A stretch of 64,000 nucleotides of DNA from Microbispora oryzae (GTDB lineage: Bacteria > Actinomycetota > Actinomycetes > Streptosporangiales > Streptosporangiaceae). The stretch covers positions 92,149 to 156,148 of the forward strand of contig NZ_JAFCNB010000017.1 of the NCBI RefSeq assembly GCF_017896165.1, in the 5' to 3' direction. The translations under genes were made by a program, and so were the position numbers. Below the pieces are notes generated by a model. The model had not been told where the DNA came from and did no database searches. It saw only the letters and a list, made by a program, of their open reading frames with translations. Below are positions 27,938-36,337 of this stretch, in pieces; positions within the stretch are counted from its first letter, which is position 1, and every line of letters starts with the position of its first letter.

Positions 27938-27986
27938 CTGAAGCGGAGCTGAAGGCGCCAGAAATGATCTTCAGGCTCGCTTTAGG
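27938..27986. promoter_or_regulatory. Two opposed direct-repeat operators for the adjacent OmpR-type regulator
   Basis: CTGAAG occurs at 27938 and 27949 (11 bp apart, reading TTCAG on the minus strand) and TTCAGG/TTTAGG at 27970 and 27981 (11 bp apart on the plus strand). Eleven-base spacing of TTCAG-type half-sites is the classic binding pattern of OmpR/PhoB regulators. One pair faces the secreted-protein gene and the other the regulator gene. Confidence 0.6.
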
Positions 27987-28009
27987 TGGCCTCGGCCAGG
28001 CTTTACGTC

Positions 28010-28684
28010 ATGCGGGTGCTGCTGGTGGAAGACGAGGAACGGCTGGCCGAACTGCTGCGCAGCGGGCTGGCCGAGGAGGGCTTCGCGGTCGACGTCGCCA
28101 GGAACGGGCGCGAGGGCCTGTGGATGGCGACGGAGAACCGGTACGACGCGATCGTGCTCGACGTGATGCTGCCCCTGCTCAACGGCTACGCCGTGTGCCG
28201 GCGGCTGCGCGACGCGGGCGACTGGACGCCGATCATGATGCTCACCGCCAAGGACGGCGAGTACGACGAGGCCGAGGCGCTGGACACGGGTGCCGACGAC
28301 TTCCTGTCCAAACCGTTCTCCTACGTGGTGCTGCTGGCCCGGCTGCGCGCGCTCGTCCGGCGGGGCGGGCGCGAGCGGCCGGTGGCGCTGACCGTGGGCG
28401 ACCTGGTCGTCGACCCGGCCGGGCTGCGCTGCCGGCGCGGCGGCGCCGAGATCACGCTCACGCCCAAGGAGTTCGCCGTACTGCACGCGCTCGCGCGGCG
28501 GCCGGGCGAGGTGGTCTCCAAGGCCGAACTGCTCGAACAGGCCTGGGACTTCGCGTACGACGGCGACCCCAGCATCGTCGAGGTCTACATCAGCGCCCTG
28601 CGCCGGAAGATCGACGCGCCGTTCGGCCGGTCGAGCCTGGTGACCGTCCGGGGGGCCGGATACCGGCTGGACGGTGGATCATGA
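28010..28684 (+). CDS. OmpR/PhoB-type response regulator
   Basis: A 224-residue regulator. The receiver (1-115) has acidic EDEE, phosphoacceptor Asp51 in AIVLDVMLP, the Thr in MMLTAKDG and Lys in FLSKPF. The winged-helix DNA-binding domain (about 125-222) shows TLTPKEFAVLHALARR, EVYISALRRKI and VRGAGYRL. ATG 28010 is chosen because it starts MRVLLVEDEE. Its stop overlaps the kinase start (ATGA), so the pair is an operon. The divergent secreted-protein gene and the 11-bp direct repeats point to local targets. Confidence 0.95.
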   Translation: MRVLLVEDEERLAELLRSGLAEEGFAVDVARNGREGLWMATENRYDAIVLDVMLPLLNGYAVCRRLRDAGDWTPIMMLTAKDGEYDEAEALDTGADDFLSKPFSYVVLLARLRALVRRGGRERPVALTVGDLVVDPAGLRCRRGGAEITLTPKEFAVLHALARRPGEVVSKAELLEQAWDFAYDGDPSIVEVYISALRRKIDAPFGRSSLVTVRGAGYRLDGGS

Positions 28685-30027
28685 CCCGCTGGTCGGTCCG
28701 GCTCCGCGCCACGGCGGTCGCGACCGCGGCGGTCGCGGTGGCGCTCGCCGCCGTGGCCGCCGTACTGGTCGTCACCCTGCGGAGCAGCCTTGAGGCCAGC
28801 GCCGCCGAGGAGGCGGCGCGGCGGGCCGACTCCACCGCGCAGACGCTCTCCGTGAGCACCGAGCCCGGCTCGGCGTCCGTGCCGGGCGGCGAGGGCGGCG
28901 TGAGCGTCGGCGGCGGCGTGGGCGTCGGGGCCGACCCCGACGTGCGGGTCGGCGTGGGCCCGGGGCCGGTCGCCTTACAGGGATGGTCCGACGGCTACGT
29001 CACGGCGACACGCACCGTGGCGACCGAGAAGGGCCCGCTCGTCGTGCAGGCCCGCACATCGATGGGACCGGCGCGCGACGCGCTCAACGCGCTGCTGCCG
29101 CTGCTGTCCGTCGGCGTTCCCGCGGTGCTCCTGCTGGTCGCGGGGCTGACCTGGCTGCTGGTCGGGCGGGCGCTCGCGCCCGTGTCGGCGATCAGGACGA
29201 AGTTCGCCGAGATCACGGCCAGCGACCTGCACCGCCGGGTGCCGGTGCCGGCCGCACGAGACGAGGTCGCCCGGCTGGCCCGGACCATGAACGCGACCCT
29301 CGACCGGCTGGAACGCGCCGTGGAGCGGCACCGGCGGTTCGTCGCCGACGCCGCGCACGAGCTGCGCAGCCCGCTCGCGACCCTGCGGACCCGACTGGAG
29401 CTGGGGCGGCGCGAGAGCCCCGAGCTGACCCGGGAGGCGCTGACCGACGTCGCGCGGATCCAGGCGCTCGCCGCCGACCTGCTGCTCCTGGCCCGCCTCG
29501 ACGCCGGGGAGCCGATGCCCGGCGAGCCGGTCGACCTGGGTCAGGTGGCGGCCGAGGAGGCGCTGCGGCCTCGGCGCGCCGACGTCACGGTCGTCGTGGA
29601 CGCCGCCCCCGACGTCGTCGTCCCCGGATCGCGGGCCCACCTCGGCCGCATGGTGGCCAACCTCGTCGACAACGCCGTACGGCACGCCGCGACCACGGTC
29701 ACCGTACGGGTGACGACGCCCGCGATCATCGAGGTGGCCGACGACGGCCCCGGCATACCGCCGGACCAGCGCGAATCGGTCTTCGACCGGTTCACCCGGC
29801 TCGACGAGGCGCGGGCCAGGGACGCCGGGGGGTCGGGCCTGGGCCTGGCCATCGCCAGGGACATCGCCCAGGCTCACGGCGGCACCCTCGTCGTCGCCCA
29901 CCCGGACACGATGCCTGCCTTTGGCGCGGCTCCGCTAACGGGCGCCGTGTTGCGGGCCGACCTTCACGGGCGCGCATCCGGGGCCCTCGCCGATGCGGCG
30001 CGGCCGGCACGTCACTCGGAGTCGTGA
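28681..30027 (+). CDS. Sensor histidine kinase of the two-component pair
   Basis: A 448-residue membrane kinase: two spans (about 12-33 and 137-160) enclose a Gly/Val-rich extracellular segment. HAMP precedes the H box ADAAHELRSPL (His226), with N box NLVDNAVRHA, G1 DDGPGIP, F box RFTRLDEARA and G2 GGSGLGLAIARD. It overlaps the regulator stop by 4 bp. Its last codons overlap the convergent frameshifted ATPase gene by 16 bp. Confidence 0.93.
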   Translation: MTRWSVRLRATAVATAAVAVALAAVAAVLVVTLRSSLEASAAEEAARRADSTAQTLSVSTEPGSASVPGGEGGVSVGGGVGVGADPDVRVGVGPGPVALQGWSDGYVTATRTVATEKGPLVVQARTSMGPARDALNALLPLLSVGVPAVLLLVAGLTWLLVGRALAPVSAIRTKFAEITASDLHRRVPVPAARDEVARLARTMNATLDRLERAVERHRRFVADAAHELRSPLATLRTRLELGRRESPELTREALTDVARIQALAADLLLLARLDAGEPMPGEPVDLGQVAAEEALRPRRADVTVVVDAAPDVVVPGSRAHLGRMVANLVDNAVRHAATTVTVRVTTPAIIEVADDGPGIPPDQRESVFDRFTRLDEARARDAGGSGLGLAIARDIAQAHGGTLVVAHPDTMPAFGAAPLTGAVLRADLHGRASGALADAARPARHSES

Positions 30028-31626
30028 TCGTCTTCAGCGGCCCGAGCCTCCAGCACGCTCGCCAGGTGGTTCCGGCTGACCAACGTGTCCGGATGCTCCT
30101 CACCAAGCACGCGACGGTGAGCCTCCAGCACTGCGCGATGCTCCGCCTCCGCCTCCTGTAACATCCCAGCTCAGCCAGCACACCCGCCAGGCTGGCCCGG
30201 CTCATCAACGTTTCCGGATGCTCCTCACCGTGCTGGTCACGAAGGGCGTGAAAAGCCTGGCGCTGAGCCTGAGCGGCCAGATCGTAACGACCTTGCGCCC
30301 ACATCTGCCAGGCGATGGCGTCGACATCGGTTGGATCGGCGTAAGCGAGCATCGTGATGATGGCACGGTCCGGCACGTGCGCGACCGGCCCGACGCGCTG
30401 CTGGTGGCGGTCGACCAGGTAATCGAACACATCCACGCGCGCCTCGTCGCCGTCCGCCGGCTCCAGAAGCGCGGCGGTTGAACGGCGCTGCCTGGTCGCC
30501 CACGTCCAGGCCTGCTCCATCGGCTCAGGTCGGAGCCGATGCCCCCCACGCTCGTCGAGATTGTCCTTGTGTAGTTCCTCCAGCAATGCCCTTGGCAGGG
30601 AAGAGAAAAAACCCGCCCGGCGGCAGTCGATCGCGGCGGACACCAGCGCCGCGCCACGAGGGTTGCGGCCGACCGCCCAGGCGTTGTCATAGGCATCCTG
30701 CAGGTGTGGGCCGGCCGCCAGATATTCGCCGACGCCGTACTTGTCGGCGTAGCCGAGCGCCTCGGCGATCCGGTCGTCATCTGCCGCCTCCTCGGCCCTC
30801 TCCAGCTCCGCGGGGCTGAACAGCCGCTCCAGACGGATCCGATAGGCCTGCTCCACGACCTGGGGGCCTGTTCGCTCAGCGCGCGCTGGCCCCTGTCGGC
30901 ATCCGCGGCGATCTGTGTCAGCTGGTCGTCTTCGGCGCTGGGCAGCGTGGCCACGATCGCCTTGTGTCCCCTGCCGCCCAGGACGCGGGCGATCTGCGCG
31001 GGTGTGATCGCACCGGAGCGCAGAACGTGCTCCAGGTCGTCCAGCCAGAGCACCGCTCGCCTGGATTGACCGATCCGGTCGACGATGGCGGCCACCATGT
31101 CCTTCGCGACGCTCTTCTCGCCAGGCACGAACAACTCGTGATCAGGGAGTCGGGCGCGCATCGCCTCGAAGGCCGCCCGCGACTTGCCTGCGGTGGAGTC
31201 TCCCACCAGCAGCACGAACTCGCCCCTGCCGAGCCGCTCACGGAGATCGGCGTCGACATCCCGCGGCACGTAGACCGGCACCCGGTCGCCCACCCTTGGC
31301 CTGGATTGGAGGCTCCTCGCCGGGGCCGGAGCGGCGGCGTGGACTCCCAGGGCCAGCGGATCCCGCACCTGACGTACTCTCGGCACCCGGCCTGATCTGA
31401 GCGTCAACAGGCCGTCAGCGATCTTGAATCGCTGCTCGTCGCCGCGTTGGGCCAGCCGTTTGAAGCGTTCCTGCCAGAGACCGGCCGCCGCGAGCGCCAG
31501 CGCCGCGACCAGAGTCCCGGTACCCACGAGCCACGGGTTGCCGACCTTGAAGGCGGTCAGCACCGCCGGAACGGCTCCCACCAGTGCCAGCCCGCCGATC
31601 ACCGCGGCTATCCGGCCCCGTTCCAT
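30012..31626 (-). pseudogene. P-loop/TPR ATPase gene broken by two single-base frameshifts
   Basis: The intact protein would be about 538 residues. It starts at ATG 31626 (GGAGG upstream) with two membrane helices (about 7-25 and 32-51), then a P-loop: Walker A GDSTAGKS (142-149) and Walker B AVLWLDDLE (191-199). At the G5 run 30862-30866 one base is missing, and the frame continues as EQAYRIRLERLF. A second missing base near 30165 separates LAELG from EAEAEHRAVLEAHR, a tetratricopeptide stretch ending at TGA 30012-30014. Adding two bases makes the length divisible by three. It resembles actinobacterial TPR ATPases that may serve in signalling or conflict; function is inferred. Confidence 0.75.
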
Positions 31627-31763
31627 CCCACGCCTCCGGCCCGCGAGAGCCCCTCGCCCTCAAACCTCCGTAGATCACAGGAAAACGCACACCGTAGAGC
31701 CGCGCCACCGCTTCGACCCATCCGATCCCGATCCAGTGCGCGGCGCGCGCATGGTGGCGGGGA

Positions 31764-31780
31764 TACACCGATCTGTTTTC
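31764..31780. promoter_or_regulatory. Operator half upstream of tetR
   Basis: The 17 bases TACACCGATCTGTTTTC lie 31 bp before the TetR start. The sequence recurs in inverted orientation before the hydrolase gene (32568-32583, TACACCGACTGTTTTC on the minus strand) with a one-base gap. It is therefore a likely TetR binding site. Confidence 0.6.
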
Positions 31781-31810
31781 GCTTCCTCGTCGGAGGCCTA
31801 GACTCTTGTC

Positions 31811-32386
31811 GTGTTCGCAGAAGCCAAGCCCGACAAGGTCCGCGACCGGATCCTCAAGACCGCGGGCGAGCTGTTCTACTTCGAGGGAATCAACGCGACC
31901 GGCGTCGACCGGATCAGCGAGGTCGCCGGAGTGTCCAAGCGGAGCCTCTACCAGCGCTTCGCCAGCAAGGACAAGCTTGTAGCCGACTACCTGGCCGTGG
32001 CCGGCGCCGCGTTTGTGGACGGCGTCATGCCGCCGGAGGATGACGACACGACGCCTCGCGAGAGGATGCTCGCGGTCTTCTCCAGACTTCAGGCCGAATC
32101 CCTCGAGCCGCGCTTTCGCGGCTGTCCCTGTATCAACGCGGCAGCGGAACTGGCGGACGCGGCGCATCCGGCCCGGGCGACGGCCGTGGAGAACAAGCTG
32201 TGGCTGCAGGAGTTCTTCACGCGTCAGGCCACTCTTGCCGGCGCTCTCGATCCACACGGCCTCGCCCAGCAGCTCACGATGGTCTTCGACGGTGGGGTGT
32301 CCTATGCCCTCGTGCGTAACGCCGCCATTCCTGACAGCTGCTACGCCGCCGCCGAGACCCTCATCGAGGCCCAACTACCGCATTGA
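31811..32386 (+). CDS. TetR/AcrR family regulator
   Basis: A 191-residue repressor. The N-terminal HTH spans about 10-55 (RDRILKTAGELFYFEGINAT, then VSKRSLYQRFASKDKLV). The ligand-binding half contains CPCINAAAELADAAHP, as in the YcdC-like C-terminal group. It starts at GTG 31811 without a clear ribosome site, so it may be leaderless. A strong terminator follows, separating it from the hydrolase gene, and matching operator motifs lie in front of both genes. Confidence 0.92.
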   Translation: MFAEAKPDKVRDRILKTAGELFYFEGINATGVDRISEVAGVSKRSLYQRFASKDKLVADYLAVAGAAFVDGVMPPEDDDTTPRERMLAVFSRLQAESLEPRFRGCPCINAAAELADAAHPARATAVENKLWLQEFFTRQATLAGALDPHGLAQQLTMVFDGGVSYALVRNAAIPDSCYAAAETLIEAQLPH

Positions 32387-32451
32387 GGGCCGGCTGCCAC
32401 CATCTCAAGCGGTCTTCCAACAGCGGCGGCTTGAACATCCATAAGAGCATC

Positions 32452-32488
32452 CCCTCCTGAAGCTCGAAGCTTCGGGAGGGTTTTTCTT
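32452..32488 (+). terminator. Intrinsic terminator after tetR
   Basis: A 12-bp stem (CCCTCCTGAAGC with GCTTCGGGAGGG, one G-T pair), loop TCGAA, followed by TTTTTCTT. This is the clearest rho-independent terminator in the window. Confidence 0.93.
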
Positions 32489-32567
32489 GCCCGGCCCCGG
32501 TTCTGCCGGCCACCCCCGCGTCTCGTCGGCGTGCCCGCTCGTCTGCGCCGTTCCCCGACTTGCCCGA

Positions 32568-32616
32568 GAAAACAGTCGGTGTACGTTTTCCGAGCAAGGA
32601 AACAGATCTGTTTCCT
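32568..32616. promoter_or_regulatory. TetR operators before the hydrolase gene
   Basis: Two elements: GAAAACAGTCGGTGTA (32568-32583), an inverted copy of the site before tetR, and a perfect 20-bp palindrome AGGAAACAGATCTGTTTCCT (32597-32616), 26 bp before the hydrolase start. Both share the half-site CTGTTT(T)C. They mark the hydrolase promoter as a target of the neighbouring TetR protein. Confidence 0.7.
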
Positions 32617-32641
32617 CAGGTTCGTGAAAACGGAGACCGCC

Positions 32642-33497
32642 ATGTCCCAGACCGTCAGCCAGCTGACCGCACCCAACCAGAGCATCGAGGCCGCCAACGG
32701 CATCCGATACGCCTACCGCCGCTTCGGCAACACCGAGACCGCGGCCGTGCCGCTGGTCTTCCTCCAGCACTTTCGCGGCAACCTGGACAACTGGGACCCG
32801 ATCCTGGTCGACGCCATCGCCGCGCGGCGCGAGGTCATCCTCCTCGACAACGTCGGCGTCGGCGGCTCGACCGGTACGGTTCCCAGCACCGTCCAGGAGA
32901 TGGCGCTGGGCGCTCTGGCGTTCATCGACGCCCTGGGTCTGAAGACCTACGACCTGTTCGGATTCTCCCTCGGAGGGTTCGTCGCCCAGGAAGTGGCACT
33001 GATCCGGCCGCCCCAGGTCCGCCGTATCGTCCTGGCCGGCACCGGCCCGCAGGGCGGCAAGGGGTTCCACCTCTGGGCAGGTGAGATCTTGGAAGCGGCG
33101 ATTCGTGACGAACCGGGGGCCGAAGACCTGCTCACCCTGTTCTTCACACGCAGCGAGAACGGCAAGGCCAAGGGCTGGGAGTTCGTGCTGGATCTTCACC
33201 CGGCAGGAGGATCGCGATGAGCCCACCGATCTGTTCACCCGGGACGCCCAGCTCACTGCGATCTCAGCATGGGGCGTCCCGGACGAGAGCCGTCTGATCC
33301 GCCTGGCCGCCATCAGCCAGCCGACGCTCGTGGCCAACGGCGAGAACGACCTCATGGTTCCCACCGAGAACACCCATCTTCTCGGCGAAGTCCTTCCGAA
33401 CTCCAGGGTCGTCATCTACCCCGACGCCGGCCACGGGTTCCTCTTCCAGTACCCGGCCGAGTTCGCCGACGAGGTCAACGACTTCCTGGACCACTGA
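32642..33497 (+). pseudogene. Alpha/beta hydrolase gene with one frameshift
   Basis: The restored protein would be about 284 residues. The first frame (ATG 32642) covers AANGIRYAYRRFG, VFLQHFRGNLDNWD and the nucleophile elbow FGFSLGGFVAQ, then runs to a stop at 33218-33220. The second frame picks up at IFTRQEDRDEPTDLF and includes PTLVANGENDLMVP (acid region) and the catalytic His in YPDAGHGFLFQYP, ending at TGA 33495-33497. Removing one G near 33190 joins them. The family cleaves small esters or carries out haloperoxidase-type chemistry. It could be a true mutation or a sequence error. Confidence 0.8.
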
Positions 33498-33560
33498 CCT
33501 TCCGTACGCAGGGGTCACGGAAGTAGCGGCGCATGATTCAACAGATACTGGGAGGTGTTG

Positions 33561-33633
33561 TGCCCCCGGTGGGACTCGAACCCACAACGCAGCCCTTTTA
33601 AGGGGCTTGCCTCTGCCATTGGGCTACGGGGGC
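33561..33633 (-). tRNA. tRNA with UAA anticodon and short variable loop
   Basis: The minus-strand sequence folds as a standard 73-nt cloverleaf: acceptor stem GCCCCCG with CGGGGGC, 5-bp anticodon stem AGCCC/GGGCT with loop CTTAAAA (anticodon TAA), 5-nt variable loop GCGTT, T stem GTGGG/CCCAC with TTCGAGT loop, discriminator A. CCA is not encoded. By anticodon it reads the leucine codon UUA, but leucine tRNAs have a long variable arm, which is missing here. D-stem pair 13-22 is mismatched. Confidence 0.85.
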
Positions 33634-33654
33634 GCCGCGATCATATGTCACGGA

Positions 33655-34212
33655 TCACTCATGTGTAAGCAAGTTACCGTTTAAGCGGCTTCTCCCCCCT
33701 CCCTGACCGTGAACGGCCCGGGCGCCGATGGCCCGGTCGAGGAAAAGCAGGCCGTTCAGATGGTCGATCTGGTGCTGGATGCAGCGGGCTTCGAAGGCGT
33801 CGGAGCGGATCGTGAGCGGTTCTCCCGTGTACGGCCGCACGCCCCGGACCGTGACGCGTCCGGCCCGGCGTACGTCGGCCGTGAGGCCGGGCACCGACGG
33901 ACAGCCCTCTCTGGCCACCTCCCATCGGGCGGCCTCTACGATCTCCGGGTTGACGAGCACCAGCTCGCCGGCGCACGACCTGGTCAAAGGATGCCCGGAA
34001 ACGTCCACACACATGAGCCGCCAGCCGATTCCGAGCTGGGGAGCGGCCAGGCCGCGGCAGCCCGGCAGCCCGCGCATGGCGGCGAGCAGCCGCGACGCGG
34101 CGGCGGCGACCTCGGTGTCCTCGGGGTCGACCCGGACCGCGGGACGCGTCAGCACGGGATGCGGCGCGGTGATCACCCCCTCCACCAGCCGGGCGACGCC
34201 CGTCCTCTCCAT
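33655..34212 (-). CDS. def: Peptide deformylase-like protein (Gln in place of catalytic Glu)
   Basis: A 185-residue deformylase-type protein. Motif 1 is GLAAPQLGIG (55-63), motif 2 EGCPSVPG with metal ligand Cys104 (usual Leu is Pro), and motif 3 QHQIDHLNG (His147 and His151). The catalytic Glu of HExxH is Gln148 here (codon CAG), so hydrolysis should be impaired unless this paralogue works differently. ATG 34212 overlaps the stop of the upstream ACT gene (TGATG). The main deformylase is presumably elsewhere. Confidence 0.85.
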   Translation of the reverse strand: MERTGVARLVEGVITAPHPVLTRPAVRVDPEDTEVAAAASRLLAAMRGLPGCRGLAAPQLGIGWRLMCVDVSGHPLTRSCAGELVLVNPEIVEAARWEVAREGCPSVPGLTADVRRAGRVTVRGVRPYTGEPLTIRSDAFEARCIQHQIDHLNGLLFLDRAIGARAVHGQGGGRSRLNGNLLTHE

Positions 34213-34715
34213 CACATCACCACCGGCTCCGCCGGGTGCAGGGCGACGCGGTATCCGTCCAGGGCGGTCGCGACGCGCCGCATGAGCGAGGCGACGTCGG
34301 CGGGAGCCGGGATGCCGACGTCGGCCACGGCGACGAGCAGCTCGCCCGGCGCCCGGGTGGTCAGCGAGGTGATGTCGCAGCCGGCCTCGGCCAGCAGGCC
34401 GGTCAGCACCGGAAGCGTCGGCGCCCGGGACGGACCGTGCACGGTGAGCACGTAGGCCAGCCGCTCCGGGGCGTCCGGACCGCGGGACGCCAGGTCGGCG
34501 ACCGTGACGGTGAGCCCGGGTAACCGGTGCGCCAGCCCTTCCCTGAGCCGATCGGCCCCGTCGGGCGCCGAGGCGACCAGGGTCATCGCGAAACGGCCGC
34601 CGAGCGTGATCGCCGCGGAGTCGCCGATCGCGCCGAAATCCGCCAGGGCACGGGTCACGTCGGCGATCGCGCCGGGGCGGTCCCTGCCGACCGCCGTCAC
34701 CGCGTAGAGCCCCAC
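34212..34715 (-). CDS. ACT domain protein (GcvR-like)
   Basis: A 167-residue protein consisting of two ACT domains: YAVTAVGRDRPGAIADVTRAL (about 3-75) and YVLTVHGPSRAPTLPVLTGLL (about 88-160). This layout matches GcvR/YkoY-type regulators that bind amino acids, classically glycine, and act through protein partners. GTG 34715 is chosen for GGAGG upstream; the frame is open far beyond. It is translationally coupled to the deformylase-like gene. Confidence 0.82.
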   Translation of the reverse strand: MGLYAVTAVGRDRPGAIADVTRALADFGAIGDSAAITLGGRFAMTLVASAPDGADRLREGLAHRLPGLTVTVADLASRGPDAPERLAYVLTVHGPSRAPTLPVLTGLLAEAGCDITSLTTRAPGELLVAVADVGIPAPADVASLMRRVATALDGYRVALHPAEPVVM

Positions 34716-34834
34716 CTTCGTCCCACCTCCGTCGCAGTCACACGTGGACCGCACCGCCGACGGAAGGGGAGCCGGCATCGTGCCGGGCGCCGATGGCAGG
34801 CGTCCCGTCCGGGTCGCCTGCTCCACGGGCTCGG

Positions 34835-36163
34835 TTATCGCTTGCGGCCACTCTCCGCCGCCGCCCGGAACTCCTGGCGCGGGTTCTCGATCTCGCCCAG
34901 CGAGATCGTCTCGCGCTTGAAGAACAGCGACAGCGTCCAGTCGGCCATCACGCGGACCTTGCGGTTCACCGTGGGCACCCGCGACAGATGATACGTCCTG
35001 TGCATGAACCACGCCGGGATCCCGCGAAGCTTCACACCGTAGACGTTCGCGACGCCCCGGTGCAGGCCGAGGCCGGCGACCGAGCCGACGTACTTGTGCC
35101 GGTACTCCTTCAGCGGCTCGTCCCGCAGGTACGCCGTGATGTTGTCGGCCAGCACCTTCGCCTGCCGTACGGCGTGCTGGGCGTTCGGGGCGCAGTACTT
35201 GCCGGGGTTGGTCACGTCGGGCACGCCCGCGATGTCGCCGGCGGCGAAGGCGTCCTTGACGCCCGTGACCGTCAGCTTGGTGGTGGTCATGACGCGGCCA
35301 CGCTCGTCGACGGGCAGGTCGCTCGCGTTCACGATCACGCTGGGCTTGACCCCCGCGGTCCAGACGATGGTGGCCGACTCGAACTCGTCTCCGTCCGAGG
35401 TCTTCACCAGGCCGCCGACGCACGACTGCAGGAAGGTCTTCATCTTGAGCTCGATGCCGCGTTCGCGCAGCTCCACGGCGGTCCACTGGCCCATCTCGGG
35501 GCCGACCTCGGGGAGGATGCGGTCGCTGGCCTCGATCAGGACCCAGCGCAGGTCCTTCGTGTCGATGCTCGGGTAGTACTTGACCGCGTCGCGGGTCATG
35601 TCCTCGAGCTCGGCGAGGGCCTCGATGCCGGCGAAGCCGCCGCCGACCACGACGAAGGTGAGCGCCCGGCGGCGGACGTCCTCGTCGTTCGAGGACTCGG
35701 CGCGGTCGAGCAGGCCGAGCACCCGGTTGCGCAGCGCGATCGCCTCACCGACGGTCTTGAAGCCGATCGCGGCGTCCTCCAGACCGGGGATCGGCAGGGT
35801 ACGCGAGATCGAGCCGGCCGCCATGACGATGACGTCGTACTCGATCTCCCTCGACTGGCCGACGGCCGGCTCGAAGGTCAGGATCCTCGCCTCGTGGTGG
35901 ACCTTGGAAACCTTGCCGTTGAGGATGCGGACCTTGGGCAGGATCCGGCGGAGCGGGGCGACCACGTGGCGCGGCGAGATGTTGCCCGCGGCGGCCTCCG
36001 GCAGGAACGGCTGATAGGTCATGTAGGACTGCGGGTCGATGATCGTGATGTGCACGCTGCCGTCGCGCAGCTCCCTGCGCAGGCTGCGCTGGAGCCGCAG
36101 GCCCGTGTACATGCCCACGTATCCACCGCCGACGATGACGATGTGCTTCGACTTGCGGTTCAC
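34835..36163 (-). CDS. ndh: Type II NADH dehydrogenase
   Basis: A 442-residue FAD enzyme that passes electrons from NADH to menaquinone without pumping protons. FAD Rossmann motif HIVIVGGGYVGMYTG at the N-terminus, NADH motif FVVVGGGFAGIEALAEL near 190-205, and FAD-binding AFAAGDIAG; a C-terminal amphipathic/hydrophobic region anchors it. I use GTG 36163 (AAGGGC upstream); GTG 36178 is in frame too. A perfect Rex operator ends 8 bp before 36178, so expression should rise when NADH/NAD+ is high. Confidence 0.93.
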   Translation of the reverse strand: MNRKSKHIVIVGGGYVGMYTGLRLQRSLRRELRDGSVHITIIDPQSYMTYQPFLPEAAAGNISPRHVVAPLRRILPKVRILNGKVSKVHHEARILTFEPAVGQSREIEYDVIVMAAGSISRTLPIPGLEDAAIGFKTVGEAIALRNRVLGLLDRAESSNDEDVRRRALTFVVVGGGFAGIEALAELEDMTRDAVKYYPSIDTKDLRWVLIEASDRILPEVGPEMGQWTAVELRERGIELKMKTFLQSCVGGLVKTSDGDEFESATIVWTAGVKPSVIVNASDLPVDERGRVMTTTKLTVTGVKDAFAAGDIAGVPDVTNPGKYCAPNAQHAVRQAKVLADNITAYLRDEPLKEYRHKYVGSVAGLGLHRGVANVYGVKLRGIPAWFMHRTYHLSRVPTVNRKVRVMADWTLSLFFKRETISLGEIENPRQEFRAAAESGRKR

Positions 36164-36185
36164 CGCGATGCCCTTCACTAGATGC

Positions 36186-36203
36186 TTGTGAAAGCATTCA
36201 CAA
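36186..36203. promoter_or_regulatory. Rex operator of ndh
   Basis: TTGTGAAAGCATTCACAA fits the Rex consensus TTGTGAA-N4-TTCACAA exactly (with an extra C/G pair outside). In Streptomyces Rex represses ndh through such sites at low NADH/NAD+. Confidence 0.9.
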
Positions 36204-36337
36204 GGATAGGTCACGGGTGGGCATCGAGGCCAATGCCCAGAGGCCTCAAGAAGAGCGATGTTTCTCACACTCGCAAGCTCATGGCATCCTTCCAGGCAGA
36301 AGAAGTAAAGATCTTCTCACCGTGACCGACTTCACAT

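Noticed and set aside
33499..33523. CTTCCGT/ACGGAAG stem just after the hydrolase stop.
   Set aside because: Seven-base stem with an 11-nt loop and no U-run; may be a weak terminator but not strong enough to list.
33561..33633. tRNA as an integration site for the accessory patch at 30-33.5 kb.
   Set aside because: No second copy of the tRNA 3' end is visible in the window, and no integrase gene is present.
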